This document shows positions 1-12,245 of a stretch of 64,000 nt of DNA, piece by piece. A model generated the notes under the pieces. It was not told where the DNA came from and did no database searches. It saw only the letters and a list, made by a program, of their open reading frames with translations. The translations under genes and the position numbers were made by a program. The first letter of the stretch is position 1. The number at the start of each line of letters is the position of its first letter. This stretch comes from Ailurus styani (Eukaryota; Chordata; Mammalia; Carnivora; Ailuridae): positions 415,631-479,630 of the forward strand of contig LNAC01000742.1 in NCBI GenBank assembly GCA_002007465.1, in the 5' to 3' direction.

Positions 1-80
1 TCTTTGCCTGCCTCTCTGCCTACTTGTGATCTCTCTCTCTGTGTCAAATAAATAAATAAAATCTTAAAAAAAAAAAAAAA
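1..80 (+). repeat. CAN-SINE, 3' end only (cut by window edge)
   Basis: CT-rich body, TCAAATAAATAAATAAAATC tail and an A run. The head lies before the window. Confidence 0.9.
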
Positions 81-202
81 CTCAATCCTGTTCCTTGACA
101 AAAGCTTAAAAACTAGAATTACTATGAGAGTAACTATGAAACAATATATCTTGCTAATCTTGCTATGCTATCAAAGCATTTAGTTAGAGATGAGGCATTT
201 TA

Positions 203-413
203 TTTTATTTTTTTTTTAAGATTTTATTTATTCAAGAGAAAGAGTGCGAGAGAAAGAGAGGGAGCATGAGGCAGGGGGAGGAACAGAGGGGGAGGGAGAA
301 GCAGACTCCCCGCTGAGCAGGGAGCCCAACATGGGACTCCATCCAGAGGACTCCAGGATCATGACCTGAGCAGAAGGCAGACACTTAACCGACTGAGCCA
401 CCCAGGCACCCAA
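203..413 (-). repeat. CAN-SINE
   Basis: Complete reverse-oriented element: T-tail at left, tRNA-derived head (...GAGCCACCCAGGCACCC) at right. Imperfect 15-bp target-site duplication, AGATGAGGCATTTTA (188-202) and AGATGAGACATTTTA (414-428). Confidence 0.93.
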
Positions 414-612
414 AGATGAGACATTTTAAAAGAAGTTCATTACGGTTTATTTTACACAAATTTCAACTTTATCTTTAATTGTTTTCACTCTATTAACTAT
501 GCCTTACATACAACTAGAAATTTTAAGAGGAGTAAAAATTTAAAGGGAGGGGTATCAGTTTCAGTGATTTTGAGGAATTTGAAAGGATAATTCACCAACT
601 CTGATGTTTTCT

Positions 613-816
613 TTTTTTTTTTTTAAAGATTTTATTTATTTATTTGACACAGAGAGAGAGATTACAAGTAGGCAGAGAGGCAGGCAGAGAGACAGGGAGA
701 GGAGGAAGCAGGCTCCTGCTGAGCAGAGAGCCCGATGCGGGCCTCGATCCCAGGACACTGAGATCATGACCTGAGCTGAAAGCAGAGGCTTTAACCCACT
801 GAGCCACCCAGGCGCC
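613..816 (-). repeat. CAN-SINE, young subfamily
   Basis: Full-length and close to the youngest consensus in this window, with the TACAAGTAGGCAGAGAGG block. 17-bp target duplication at 596-612 and 817-833 with one mismatch (CAACTCTGATGTTTTCT / ...ATATTTTCT). Confidence 0.94.
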
Positions 817-980
817 CAACTCTGATATTTTCTAATAATGGAGTATAATGATTATCTTTTAGGTTAAATTAGAAAATGAACTTTTTCACTGGGATCTGAG
901 CATGCAAGCTCACTTAACATTTTTAATGAAAGCATCCCAGAGTTATCAACACACCTAGTGGAAATAGAATAATTAATACA

Positions 981-1190
981 TAGGGTGCCTGGGTGACTCA
1001 CTCCCTTAAGCATCTGCCTTGCACTCAGGTCATGATCCCAGACTCCTGGGATCCAGCCTCTGTAGGGCTCCCTGCTCAGCAGGGAGCCTGCTTCTCCCTC
1101 TCCCTCTGACCCTCCCCGCTGCTCTTGCTCTCCCTCTCACTCTTTCACTCTGGCTCTCTCATAAATAAATAAAAAAACCTAAGAAAAAGA
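981..1190 (+). repeat. CAN-SINE, older
   Basis: Head GGGTGCCTGGGTGACTCA, diverged body and AAATAAATAAAAAAA tail. Target duplication around AGAATAATACATA is imperfect. Confidence 0.88.
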
Positions 1191-3628
1191 ATAATACATA
1201 AAAATAGGTTCATTTGAAAAGGTAAAAACTCACAGTATTAAAAAATGCTATAGATACTTATTATATATTGTACATACAAAATTTATGATCTAACAAATAT
1301 ATTAAACATCTTAAAAGTTGTGTGCTCAGCCCTTATCTAGTAATCAAGTCAACATTAGGGTTGTATGAACTATGACAGTGGCTATTACTGTAATACTGTT
1401 TATGGCCTAAAATGTTTATATAAATTACAAAGAAATTCAATCATAACTGTGTCACCTATCAAGAGTTAGCTTTCTTTTTTCAATTTATGTTAATGAATTG
1501 GAATCTCATTTTAATCAGCTATTTACAATTTACATTTACATTTCAGCTGATATTGTACAAATTAAGGATTCTCAAATCTTCTTTTCTTTTTTTTAAGCAA
1601 ATCCTTATAGCAAAAGAAAGCAAGAATTAATAGTAGTTAATCCTTCCTAGTGGTTGTGTGTGCATGGGGGATCAGTGTAAAAGATGGTAACCGCTGAGTT
1701 AACTTTCATTGCTCCAGCTGTTAACCAGATGTTCAAGACAAGTGAATTGCCCAGGAATGTTTTTCTAAATTCTTCTTAATCTGTTAAATTATGCAAATAC
1801 TAGAATATTTTAATCATGTACCTAAAGTTCTGCTACAAAATTCACATTAAGAATTCTGAAATAATTCAAATACAATACTTATTAAAATTATAAAGTATAA
1901 AAATAATTATGAGGCTAACAGAATATGAGCTCTATTTGTGTTGAAATAAAAATGTAATATGTATAAAAATCAATAAGAAACACAGACTAAAATTCTATCT
2001 ATTGAAGAATATGTTTTCCTAGCACATGTAATGTGAATGAAATTCAAGAAAATATAAAATAAATGAAGAGAAAATGGAAACAAATCCTAAATCTTCTTAT
2101 ATACCTGTACTTTTTAGATAATTATTTTTCAGCTATCTTTTCTTCTTTTTGTTTTATGACTGACATTGACCTACATAAAGTCTCTGAATTCCCCTTCTTA
2201 GAATAAATGGAATAGCTGTTCTTTTTATGAAGAAAAGTAATTTTGTTTTGATTACTTCCTCCCAAGAAACCCTTACGTTTCCAAAACATTGAATCTCTAT
2301 CATTCGAAAAGAAAAGTTGGCATCAGCTTGATTTTCAGTATTTTGAGTATCACAAGTAAGAAAATTCCAAAGAATGATTTTAGTCAGAATGGATCAGGAT
2401 TTGTTCTTTTTCCTAATTGGATAGTACTCATTTTCAATGCCCAAGCAAATAAAAATTGAGAATTTAAAAAGAACAAAATTAAAGACGAAGATTAAATAAT
2501 ATATTCCCTGAAGTAGAGAATGAACTTTTCACCTTTGTTGTTTTTTATAAGTATGCTGTATTTTCTAGTATTAGAGATGCTTAATCTAACTCTATTTTTA
2601 TCTAATGTAAATGGCATCTTACCAACTTAAAATCATTAACTTAAACAAGAAAAGATCATTGTAATTCTAATTTTATTTTGATCTTCGATGATGGTAATTA
2701 CAGGAAAGATTAAGTACTTTATTGTGTTAATGTGGTGCTAAGTGAAGTTCAAGGTAATTAAACCAAAGTCTTTACCATCTATACTCTTGAGAAATTCATA
2801 TTTTTATAGAAGAAAATATTAAAAACAGCTACACATATATCTAAATGAATATTTACATTAATTGCAAATGTAAAAATTCAAAAATATGTGTATTTATGAA
2901 TAAAAAGTGTTTTATAAGCATTGTATGTCTCAGAGCAGGTCAAAATCAATGCTCCTATTTTAATCATTTGGAAATTCCCTGGGAGAGATTGGGTTGAAGA
3001 AGTCTTAAATAATGGACTTGATTAAAAAAGAAAGCTTCTTTAATGGTGAAGATCTACACATAGGCTACAGTTTAGAAAAGACTGAGTGTTGGAAGGAGAA
3101 TCGTGATCAGAGACTACTAAATACATATGAGGAAATGTATTTTGGAGAATTTAAGATAAAATTTTACACTATTTTAAAACATCTTGTAATTACAAAGGAT
3201 TGCATGAGTTAAGCACAATTCGAGCTACTGAAAAATATTAGATTGTATTTATCTTTACAGAGTGGTGGTATATTTTAAGGATTAAGAGAAGGACTCAAAT
3301 TCAGCTCCTCCCCTTCTCATTGTGACACTGGGCCTTATCACTTACCACACTTGTAGATACAAGCCTTCCTTACCAACTGACTTCCTTGCTAATCTCCAAT
3401 ATCTGTGGTAAATTTCTATTAATGGATTTCTAAAGTAGCCATTCCCCACCAATGTAAGGTTAACAAAAAAGTTTGTGACATTAGGGGTTAAACTGTTCAA
3501 TGCCAGTTGTGGAAAGCTACAAGTCAAATATTTAGGCTGACAGAACCTAAATTAAGCAAGGTTTGTTTAAAAAATCTGAATATAGTTCTACCTATTAAGT
3601 TTGCTATACTGGGTGAAAAGCACAAAAC
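1191..3628. other. AT-rich intron, nothing recognised
   Basis: Only short chance ORFs and homopolymer runs. No repeat family or conserved element could be assigned by eye. Confidence 0.6.
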
Positions 3629-3732
3629 TGAGAGCCTGCTTCTCCCTCTGCCTCTTTCTCTCCCCTGCAACCTGCTCATGCTCTCTCTCTCTCTGACAAA
3701 TAAATAAATAAAATCTTAAAAAAAAAAAAAAG
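3629..3732 (+). repeat. CAN-SINE, 5'-truncated
   Basis: Starts within the GAGCCTGCTTCTCCCTCTGCC block and keeps the CT-rich region, AAATAAATAAATAAAATC and the A run. The tRNA-like head is absent. Confidence 0.85.
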
Positions 3733-4482
3733 TAACCTGTAGGTATTTTATCTACTAAATCCGATGAGTAATCCCATCAAAACAATCTCATGGCTGGCTG
3801 ATAGAACACATTTGTCCTCTGAAACATTCTCACCTGTGACCTGTAAAGAACGGATTCCAATCTGCTGTCTTTTTAGAACACATACAAAAACACTCCATGA
3901 AATTATGGAGGTCGATTAGCATGTTTCTATTATGTTAGTCAGTTTCAAAATTTACATGATGCAAAATTTGCCTAATCTGTACTCCTTAAAGATTAATACA
4001 TTTAACTTTTCATTACATCAAAATTAAAATTACATTTAAATTTTCATTATTCTGCGCCACTAGTGGTGTAGAAACCCTTGCTTATTTATATGTAGCCTTT
4101 GCACCCTAGAGGAAAATAAGCAGTTCTGTAAGATTACAACTTCTCCTAGTTTCTTTCTGGAGAGCATTCTTCTGTCCTCATTGTCCTCTAATGCTAACAC
4201 TTGACTTTCCAAAGGAACAAAAGGGAAGAAAAGATGTATTCATTTTCAGACTGTTTTTCTGACTGACATAAGAGTAGAATTTTACAATGAAGTGATTCAC
4301 TGTATTTCCAATCTTCAACTACAGATGACGAAAGCTAGAGCTGAATACAACTGAAGTCATACTTAAATTTACTTTGGGCAGCCTAAAATTCAAGGTTTTC
4401 AATCACTTAAGTTGAATTAAGAGAATTGACCACTTCCATCACCTTATTAGTCTTAATATCGTTTTTTTAAAAAATGGCATAG

Positions 4483-4680
4483 GGGGCGCCTGGGTGGCTC
4501 AGTGGGTTAAAGACTCTGCTTTCGGCTCAGGTCATGATCTCAGCGTCCTGGGATCAAGGCCCGCATCCGGCTCTCTGCTCAGCAGGGAGCCTGCTTCCTC
4601 CTCTCCCTGTCTCTCTGCCTGCCTCTCTGCCTACTTGCAATCTCTCTGTGTCAAATAAATAAATAAAAAATCTTAAAAAA
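4483..4680 (+). repeat. CAN-SINE, young, with perfect target duplication
   Basis: Full-length element starting GGGGCGCCTGGGTGGCTCAG. It is flanked by a perfect 14-bp duplication AAAAAATGGCATAG (4469-4482 and 4681-4694), indicating recent L1-mediated insertion. Confidence 0.96.
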
Positions 4681-4694
4681 AAAAAATGGCATAG

Positions 4695-4840
4695 AGATGA
4701 TGGGTCTTTCACAGACGCAGAAAATGTGGTTCACAAACATGAAGTAAACTGCCAAAGGTCACAAAGCTAGTGGAAAGCAGGGCTAGGAATCAAACTGAAA
4801 TGTTTGAATGTGAAGCTCAAACTGCTATTGCTTCCACTGA
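4695..4840 (+). repeat. MIR fragment
   Basis: Diverged MIR core: '...AACTGCCAAAGGTCACAAAGCTAG...GGAATCAAACTG', matching the conserved MIR pattern of paired CCAAGGTCAC and AGCTAG. An ancient mammalian SINE. Confidence 0.65.
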
Positions 4841-5079
4841 TACAGAAAAGAAAAAAAGAAAACCAAGGGAATAGAGTGTTTTCCCAAGGACAGATGATCA
4901 GAGTTTTACCTTAAAATATCAAGCCAAAATCCATCCAACAATTTGTGATATTGATCATCAGAGGACAAGACCATAATTTCGTATACATACATGCCAATGA
5001 GCTAAACTAATAAACCTAATCAAATTTACAAGTTAATGTTGGCAATAATAAGAACATTTTTGGATGCCATTTCCTCCTT

Positions 5080-5274
5080 TTTTTTTTTTTAAGATTTTAT
5101 TTATTTATTTGAAAGAAAGAAAGCACAAGTGGGGTGAGGGGCAGAGGGAGAAGCAGACCACTGTGGGCTGAGCAGGGAGCCCAATGTGGGGTTCTGGGGC
5201 TCGATGCCACAACTCCAGGATCATGATCTGAGCCGATGGCAGACGCTTTACTGACTAAGCCACTCAGGTGCCCT
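5080..5274 (-). repeat. CAN-SINE
   Basis: T-run and AAGATTTTATTTATTTATTTG at left, GACTAAGCCACTCAGGTGCCC at right. Moderately diverged. Confidence 0.92.
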
Positions 5275-5349
5275 GCTGTTTCCCCTTTTCTAAATGGCTA
5301 CATGTACAGTACAATTAGACTCTCCATGCAACTCCAGGCATTTCGGATG

Positions 5350-5510
5350 GCCATTTTTATTTTTACATCTGAGCAAAGTGAAGCTCTCCCTCAGAGGTGA
5401 CATGACTTGTCTAAAGTTACCCAGACAGCAGTGGCAAATCTCACCCAGAAGGCAGTCTTTCAGTCTTCCAATCTAAGTGCCCTTCTAATACAAAGGACTA
5501 CAGACAGTTG
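5350..5510 (+). repeat. MIR fragment
   Basis: Carries the MIR order: '...GTGACATGACTTGTCTAAAG', then TTACCCAGACAGCAGTGGCA, then a TCTTTCAGTCTTCCAATC-like segment. Diverged. Confidence 0.5.
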
Positions 5511-5584
5511 AAATTCGAATGTCACATTGCTAATTCTCTTGTTTGTAATGACAAAAGTAAAAATTTGATAAAATTGAAAGCAAA

Positions 5585-5788
5585 GGGGCATCTGAGTGGT
5601 GCAGTTGGTTAAGCATCTGACTCTTGATGTTGGTTCAGGTCATGAACTTCCGGTGGTGGGATGGAGTCCGTCAGGCTCCACACTCAGTCCAGAGTCGGCT
5701 TGAAATTCTCTCTCTCTCTCTCCCCCTCTGTCCCTCCCCCACTTGCATGCTCTCTGTCCCTCAAATAAATAAATCTTTAAAAAATAGT
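5585..5788 (+). repeat. CAN-SINE, older
   Basis: Head GGGGCATCTGAGTGGTGCAG, 'TTCAGGTCATGA', CT-rich block, and TCAAATAAATAAATCTTTAA tail. Confidence 0.9.
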
Positions 5789-6019
5789 GAAAGTAAAAAA
5801 ATGTATGATCTTTTGAAAAATATAATATGGATTTATATTGTGTTGATATTTTCTTACATTGGGCCTTAAAACAAATTTTTAATAAGCAGGCATTAGGCAA
5901 GACATTTTTTTCTCTGGGGTCAATGAAACAAATTGATTACATTTTATCATGAATCAAGATTTTATTTGTTGTATTAAAAAAATATAATGCAGTAAAGGGT
6001 TCCAGAATTGTCCAATTAG

Positions 6020-6255
6020 TGCAAGTTAACAATTACTGAGTCTCTACTAGATAGTCCAAAAATCATGTTAAGTATTTTACATTAATTATTTTATTCAATG
6101 TTTTAGTCAGCTCACTGTAATAATCACCTCTTCACAGACAAAGGGAGCCGGGGGTGAGAAAAGTGTGTAATAATTCTCAGGGTCACAAAATCAAAAGCAG
6201 AGAAAATCTGAACTTAGGAGGTCTGACTCAACCACTATGCAATTACCTTCTACAG
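6020..6255 (+). repeat. MIR, long fragment
   Basis: Matches the MIR layout from AACAATTACTGAGTCTCTAC (5' part) through 'TTTTACATTAATTATTTTATTC' type sequence to GGTCACAAAATCAAAAGCAG and CAACCACTATGCAATTACC at the end. Confidence 0.65.
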
Positions 6256-6430
6256 GGAAATATTTAAAATCTGAAACTGAATTTACAGCTCTGGGATGGG
6301 TAGGACCTCATAGGTAACTAAGTTCGAAAGGAAGAAAATAATCAATGAGTAAAGAGAATTTAAAAGTGTATTAATTTATTATAACATGATATTTGTGAAT
6401 TTTTCAGAAATGTAAAAAAAAATAGTTTAC

Positions 6431-6551
6431 TTTTTTTTTTAATTAAGCAGTCTCCATGCCAATATGGAGCTTGAACTCAAGATACTGTGATCAAGACCTG
6501 GGCTGAGATCAAAAGTCAGATGCTTAACTGAATGAGTCACCCAGGTGCCCC
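6431..6551 (-). repeat. CAN-SINE, old and shortened
   Basis: T-run, then diverged body ending GAGTCACCCAGGTGCCCC. The CT-rich middle is missing. Confidence 0.78.
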
Positions 6552-7983
6552 TACTTTTGAAATCGACATTTGTTTTTAACTTCTAGAAACCTGCCTGGCA
6601 AATGATTTACTCTTATATCCTAAGTAACATTTCAGTTTCTGATATCCAAGATCTGCAGAATACTGCTCTGAATGTACTTATTAAAAACACTCCAAGTGAA
6701 TTTTTGAACAGATTAACTTCAAGTATAACTTTTTCCATTGCAAAAGTATTTTTATTCTGTATCATTCCTAGGATCTCCTTCTAAGTCACTCTAGTGACTT
6801 ATTTATTTTTTGTAAATATTTAATTAGTAAATGCAGTTTAATAGGGAGATATATTCTCAAACTACTGAAAAATGTATATCTTTTCAAATCATCCATATAT
6901 AATACTTGTGATCATTTAATGTCATAAATTCACGTATAAGTGAGTATGTGTATGTATGCGTGTTACCTATCAATATAAATATGTGGGAAGTGAATTGACA
7001 AGTCACTCCATCCCTGGATTTTCTTCAGAACACAAGACTGAAAACAACAACAACAAACAAACAAACCAGAAAGCTTTTGTTTTTGCTTCTGTTTTAATTT
7101 CTCAGTTGCTCAATGGCTTCTATAACCCTCTCTGAATCCTGAAGTGTGTCTCTTATAATTAATGAGCATACCATAATCCAAGCTTCTTGAGAAGGGGAAA
7201 GCCAGAAAAATAATGGAAGGCACAGCCCAGTAGAGCAAAACTTGCCAGTATACACTAACATTGGGAAGAACACTTCACTCCTAAGGAACTCACACAGGCT
7301 TGTTTATAGTTCATAGCAGCCTACTTTTCCCCTCCTGTTTCTTGTGGGAGGTTAAGAATACTTCTCAATGTGACAAAAACCCACCTACTCAAAAGGAAGG
7401 TTAATTATTGCTCCATAATTAAACTTGTAAGAAAATCGTTAAGATTAATAAAGCAGTTCTTACTAAGTGATTACAAGCTCCCCGTGAACTACCATAGAAA
7501 TATTTGTTTACCAAAAACACCTACACATATATTGATAACAGATTCTTTGCAAATCATTGCAGTGAGGAATCTAGATCAACATATATAAATCATAGCCTAG
7601 GTATCTAAAGAAAAAAAAAAGAAGTAACAGGAGGAAGAAAAATAGGGAGGGAGGGAAAAGAGGGAAGGGGAAGGGACAGACAGCTGGACAAGTTTTACTT
7701 TTCAGCAAGAACTGCCATGCTAAAATGAATTTTTTTTACTTCATTCTCCCTGTTATAATTATGACTCAGCAGAAAACTACCACAATACACTCTCCAATCT
7801 GGGTAAGTCTGAAAATGTAGAAAAACCTAACAACTTATTAAATAAATAACAAAAGAATGGTCTCTTGTAATATAAACATACAATTATTGTAATTATTTTA
7901 GTATTAATTTTAATTAGGCTAAAACATAAAATAGTAACGTATTGATAAATAATACCTAAATTGAGTTCCATAGTGTTGCCAGC
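6552..7983. other. Unannotated intron with a polypurine stretch
   Basis: (CAA)n/(CAAA)n at about 7035-7066 and a strongly purine-biased block at about 7603-7680 (GGGAGGGAGGG, GGAAGGGGAAGGGACAG). Otherwise nothing recognised. Confidence 0.55.
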
Positions 7984-8000
7984 AAAAAATTCAAATACAG

Positions 8001-8200
8001 GGCGCCTGGGTGGCTCAGTGGGTTAAAGCCTCTGCTTTCGGCTCAGGTCATGATCTCAGCGTCCTGGGATCGAGGCCCGCATCGGGCTCTCTGCTCAGCA
8101 GGGAGCCTGCTTCCTCCTCTCCCTGTCTCTCTGCCTGCCTATCTGCCTACTTGTAATCTCTCTCTCTGTGTCAAATAAATAAATAAAATCTTTAAAAAAA
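8001..8200 (+). repeat. CAN-SINE, young, with long target duplication
   Basis: Nearly identical to the element at 4483-4680. Flanked by AAAAATTCAAATACAG (7985-8000 and 8201-8216), so a recent insertion. Confidence 0.96.
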
Positions 8201-8329
8201 AAAAATTCAAATACAGCTGCCCAGAGTACATTACAGAATATGCGGGTGAGTTTGTCCTCCCAAAGTACCATTGACTGACATGGCCATCATGTCATTAATT
8301 TGAATCACAATATATGTTACCAATGAGCC

Positions 8330-8720
8330 TAGTCACCTTTTAGCAACACCAGTCAGCACTGACTACTCCCCCATCCTCCACAACCAGACTTTGTATCAGT
8401 TATGTACATTAGGTTAGGCTGCAGTAATAAAGGCAAACCCCAAATTCCCAGTGCCTCAAAGCAGAAAAAGTTCTTCCTTGCTCACGCTTCACAAATATTA
8501 GGATCAGTAAGAGCATAAAGCAGAGGCCTCCTCTCATTTTAGACATTCAAGGACTCAGGATGACAGAGGTACCCGTTCCTTCTCTTCAAGGACAGGTCTC
8601 CATGCCAGAGGTAAAGAGATTTTCATGTTCTCGTCCACCTAACCAGGAATGCAATTCCTCCATGTGCCCAGAATGGGAGACGGCTAGAACTATGAAGAGC
8701 CTTAATAACAACTCAATTAC
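8330..8720. repeat. Ancient interspersed repeat, family not assigned
   Basis: Contains segments that recur across mammalian genomes: GGCTGCAGTAATAAAGGCAA, CAGTGCCTCAAAGCAGAAAA, and CTCACGCTTCACAAATATTA. I recognise the general layout of an old LTR or DNA-transposon relic but cannot name the family with confidence. Confidence 0.4.
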
Positions 8721-9913
8721 CCACTCATATCTATAGAACACCAATGCTAATAAACTTTGCTGCTGTTTTAATAAGCTGTTTTCAGTTATGGATATCCATT
8801 ATATGTGAACAATCAAAGGAACTCAGAATAATTTTCACTGTCCTCTTACCTTTAATTCATTCCAAGATGTTTGACAATTTGCAACTGAACTATTCGGGGA
8901 TTAATCAAACAACATGGAAGAGTGTCAGAATGCACAGCACCAAATATATTACATTTATAAAGACTCAGAATTGGGGCTTCTGTATTCATGAACTAAAGTT
9001 AAAAAGGTTCAAAAGAATTCTAAAATAATTTCATTTTTATCTAGGCAAGCTAGAATGTGAGCAAGAGGCATAATTGGAATAAGCAAATCTGCAGGAGGGT
9101 TGGGAACCTAAAGCAGAAGAGGTTTGGAATCCAGATGACTAGAAGGAAAAATGAAGAACTGTGGCATTAATCCTGAGCTACTGCACGGGGCCCCAGGACT
9201 AACTGATTCCAGAGAAACTCTGAAAGAAATGTTTATATGACAGGCACTAAAATGGGTCATAAACATGTCTCATACAAGGAGTGTGACAGAAAGAAGAGAA
9301 GGGGTGGGAATCGCACCTTTAGTCTAAACACAGCATGGCTTCACTACACTTAGTCTCTGTAAAGCAGACGCAGAAACACTACTGGCTGGCAGAAGATAGC
9401 AAATGACCAGCAAATTGGATGAGACATGGCAGAAAAGTAAGAGTCAGCTTATGGACATCCCCACAAGGCATCAGAGATGCTGAAAGGCAGGGCAGAATAG
9501 ACTGAGGGCTTTCCTGAGGTTTGAGAGTTAGACCCAGGCAAACTTTAGAGTGTCGAATGGGAAGGAGCAGGGGATGGAGAAAAATTAAGTGCAGATAAAT
9601 GGGCCATAGACCTATGGATCCCAAGGAAATTACGAATTTTGTTCTAAACAAAATGCAATAAAAACAAAATGACAGTTCTTACATATTCTTGGTGATCCAA
9701 AGGCTAAAAATTTTACTTTCTCAGAGGAAGAAATTTTCTGTCATTAACTTCTTATATGTAGCTTCATATGGAGGCTTCTAAGATAGACAGTTCAGCAGCG
9801 GTTTCTCAAGCAGAGTTGTCTCTGGGAGCAACACGGGAAGAAAGGAGACTGATGAGGCCAGGCTCTAAGCCTCCCTCCTACCTCAACCAAAACAGCTCCA
9901 TTTTTAAAAATCT
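8721..9913. other. Unannotated intron
   Basis: No repeat or gene could be assigned. Short ORFs (94 codons plus strand at 8744; 90 codons minus strand at 9651) have no recognisable features. Confidence 0.55.
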
Positions 9914-10108
9914 TGGGGCACCAGGGTGGCTTAGTCTTTAAGCAACTGCCTTCGGCTCAGGGCATGATCCCAAGGTCCTGGGATGGAGCCCCGCATCAGG
10001 CTCCTTGCTCTGCGGGAAAGCCTGCTTCTCCCTCTCCCACTCCCCCTGCTTGTGTTCCCTCTCTTCACTGTCTCTCTGTCAAATAAATAAATAAATCCTA
10101 AATAAATA
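9914..10108 (+). repeat. CAN-SINE (left member of an inverted pair)
   Basis: Head GGGGCACCAGGGTGGCTTAG, body, and TCAAATAAATAAATAAATCC tail. It sits tail-to-tail with the minus-strand element that starts 26 bases later. Confidence 0.92.
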
Positions 10109-10134
10109 TCTTTTTTCTATATTGGCTTTTATTT

Positions 10135-10327
10135 TAAAAACTTTATTCATTTGACAGCGAGAGAGAGAGAAAGAGCGAGCACAAGCAAAGGGAGCTGCAG
10201 ACAGAGGGAGGAGAAGCAGGCTTCCTGCAGAGCAGGGAGCCCAATGTAGGGCTCCATCCCAGAACTCTGGGATCATGACCTGAGCCAAAGGCAGATACTT
10301 AACGACTGAGCCACTCAGGTGCCTGTA
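10135..10327 (-). repeat. CAN-SINE (right member of an inverted pair)
   Basis: Flanked by a perfect 17-bp duplication TATATTGGCTTTTATTT (10118-10134 and 10328-10344). It inserted just beyond the A-rich tail of the older plus-strand SINE. Confidence 0.95.
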
Positions 10328-10344
10328 TATATTGGCTTTTATTT

Positions 10345-12081
10345 AGAAAAAATGTTCCCGTGCTAAGGAAAAAAAAGTTGTATTAATACACATTCTACAT
10401 GCACTTATTTCTTTCACCTTAATCATTTCTTACTATTTAGTGGATCAACTTCTATTCTGCTTCCAAACTCTCTCTGCTCCATTTCTGTGGTTTCTGTGGT
10501 CTCTGGATGCAGAGGCCAGAGGCAAGCACACATCATATTTATTATGCCTGGAACTCATTTATGCCCTTATCACCAATTGAACACCAAAATATGGTCATCA
10601 GAAAATTCCAGGGAAATCACTAACACAGAAAAAAGCCATAGGTTTTTAAGACAGCAGATTTTAATATATTACAAACGATGGGATTAAAATGTTCTCTGCT
10701 GCGCAAATGGAACAATGATGCTTCACAGCTATTTACGTCATATTTGAAAGTAAAGCCTACTGAGATTTTTTTTTTAAAGCAGTTGTGCTTGGTTAATTTC
10801 TCAGGCACATGTATTAAAAAATACACACTGTTTGCCCTACAAGTTACAAAAACCAAGGCCAGCCAAAGAGAGCTGACCACAGCCTGACATATCTATAAAG
10901 AAGGCTGACCTCTCTGAGAAGCCAAAGTAAACTCAGATTTCTCAGTCTGCAGTGCAGAAGCAGATCTTTGAAAGTTTGCCAGATTTATATAGAAAGATTA
11001 CATAAGTAAACAGATTTTTGTCTTCCCAAGGTGCTCTTTTCCACATTACAATTATTATGACTAGCTATATAAGAAGAAACATTTCCAAAAGCATCCAGGA
11101 TATAATAAATATTTGTTATGTATTACTTATTTAGAAAAATCAGAAAGCTCTGTTTCAACATAATTTTGCACATAATTTCTGGAAATTACTTCTTTTTTTC
11201 CTAGTGGGATCCTTCCTTGATGTGAAAGGCAACAAACTAACACAGAGAAAAAAAAGTAAAAAACTGTAATTTTTATTATGAAACTACAAGGGCAAACTTA
11301 GCTGCCTCGATTTGTTTTTTGTAATGAAACAAAGAAAAAATGCTTTTTGTGTGTTTTCTTTTTGTTTTGCTTTGAGGGGGACAGTGAAATCAATAGGCAA
11401 AATGAAACTGAAATTCTATTTTCATTTTCCATTTTCCATCATTTCTACTTCCATTTACATCATAATGATATAAAATTAAAACAAAATCTTAATCTGTCAG
11501 TATTTTTTAATCTTATGTGGGAAACTTTTATTTGTTTTTAATGATCAATTCATAATTTTTTTTTGAATATCCAGGCCAATTTAGATGCTCTGGGGTCACA
11601 TCAATGCTGAAAATGTTGTATATGAATATGAATATATGCTGTACATGAGTGTATATGTATTGTGTAATTTAAGAATTAGCTAAGGAATCCACAAACCAAC
11701 AAGTAAATACACAAAAATACTTGTAGGGCCTAAATTCAATGGAGTTATAAAGATAAACACGTTGATTCTGAGAAAGGATTAAGCGTAAAAATAAAATACC
11801 ATTTCAACTGAGCCAAAAAACATGGCCAACTGATGTTAATTTTCATTAACTCAATTCTTTAAATTCTTATTATTTCCCTGTTTACATGAGCTGGTTTATA
11901 TGTTAATCTGCAAAAGGGCTAATAATTAGGTAAGGAGGCCTTTAGCACATTAAAAGTAAGGATTGCAAATTAAAATGCTGGTTTTCAGCCATGTTCTAAA
12001 GAAATCAGAAATCACTTCATCAAAATCATACACCCCTACATTAGTCAGGGTCCCAGTAAGAAACAGATGGTGTCCTCAGTT
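10345..12081. other. AT-rich intron, nothing recognised
   Basis: Small chance ORFs only. Homopolymer T and A runs are frequent. Confidence 0.55.
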
Positions 12082-12097
12082 AAGATAATTTGAGAAA

Positions 12098-12229
12098 CAG
12101 GGTCCTGGGATCCCACATCGGACTCTCTGCTCAGCAGAAAGCCTGCTTCCTCCTCTCTCTCTGCCTGCCTCTGCCTACTTGTGATCTCTCTCTCTGTCAA
12201 ATAAATAAATAAAATCTTTAAAAAAAAAA
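12098..12229 (+). repeat. CAN-SINE, 5'-truncated on insertion
   Basis: Begins inside the element at GGTCCTGGGATC and runs to the A tail. Perfect 16-bp target duplication AAGATAATTTGAGAAA (12082-12097 and 12230-12245) shows that the truncation arose during integration rather than by later deletion. Confidence 0.94.
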
Positions 12230-12245
12230 AAGATAATTTGAGAAA

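Noticed and set aside
7984..8216. tRNA gene-like A/B-box sequence in CAN-SINE heads
   Set aside because: The heads derive from tRNA-Lys but do not fold into a complete tRNA and are followed by the SINE body; they are not tRNA genes.
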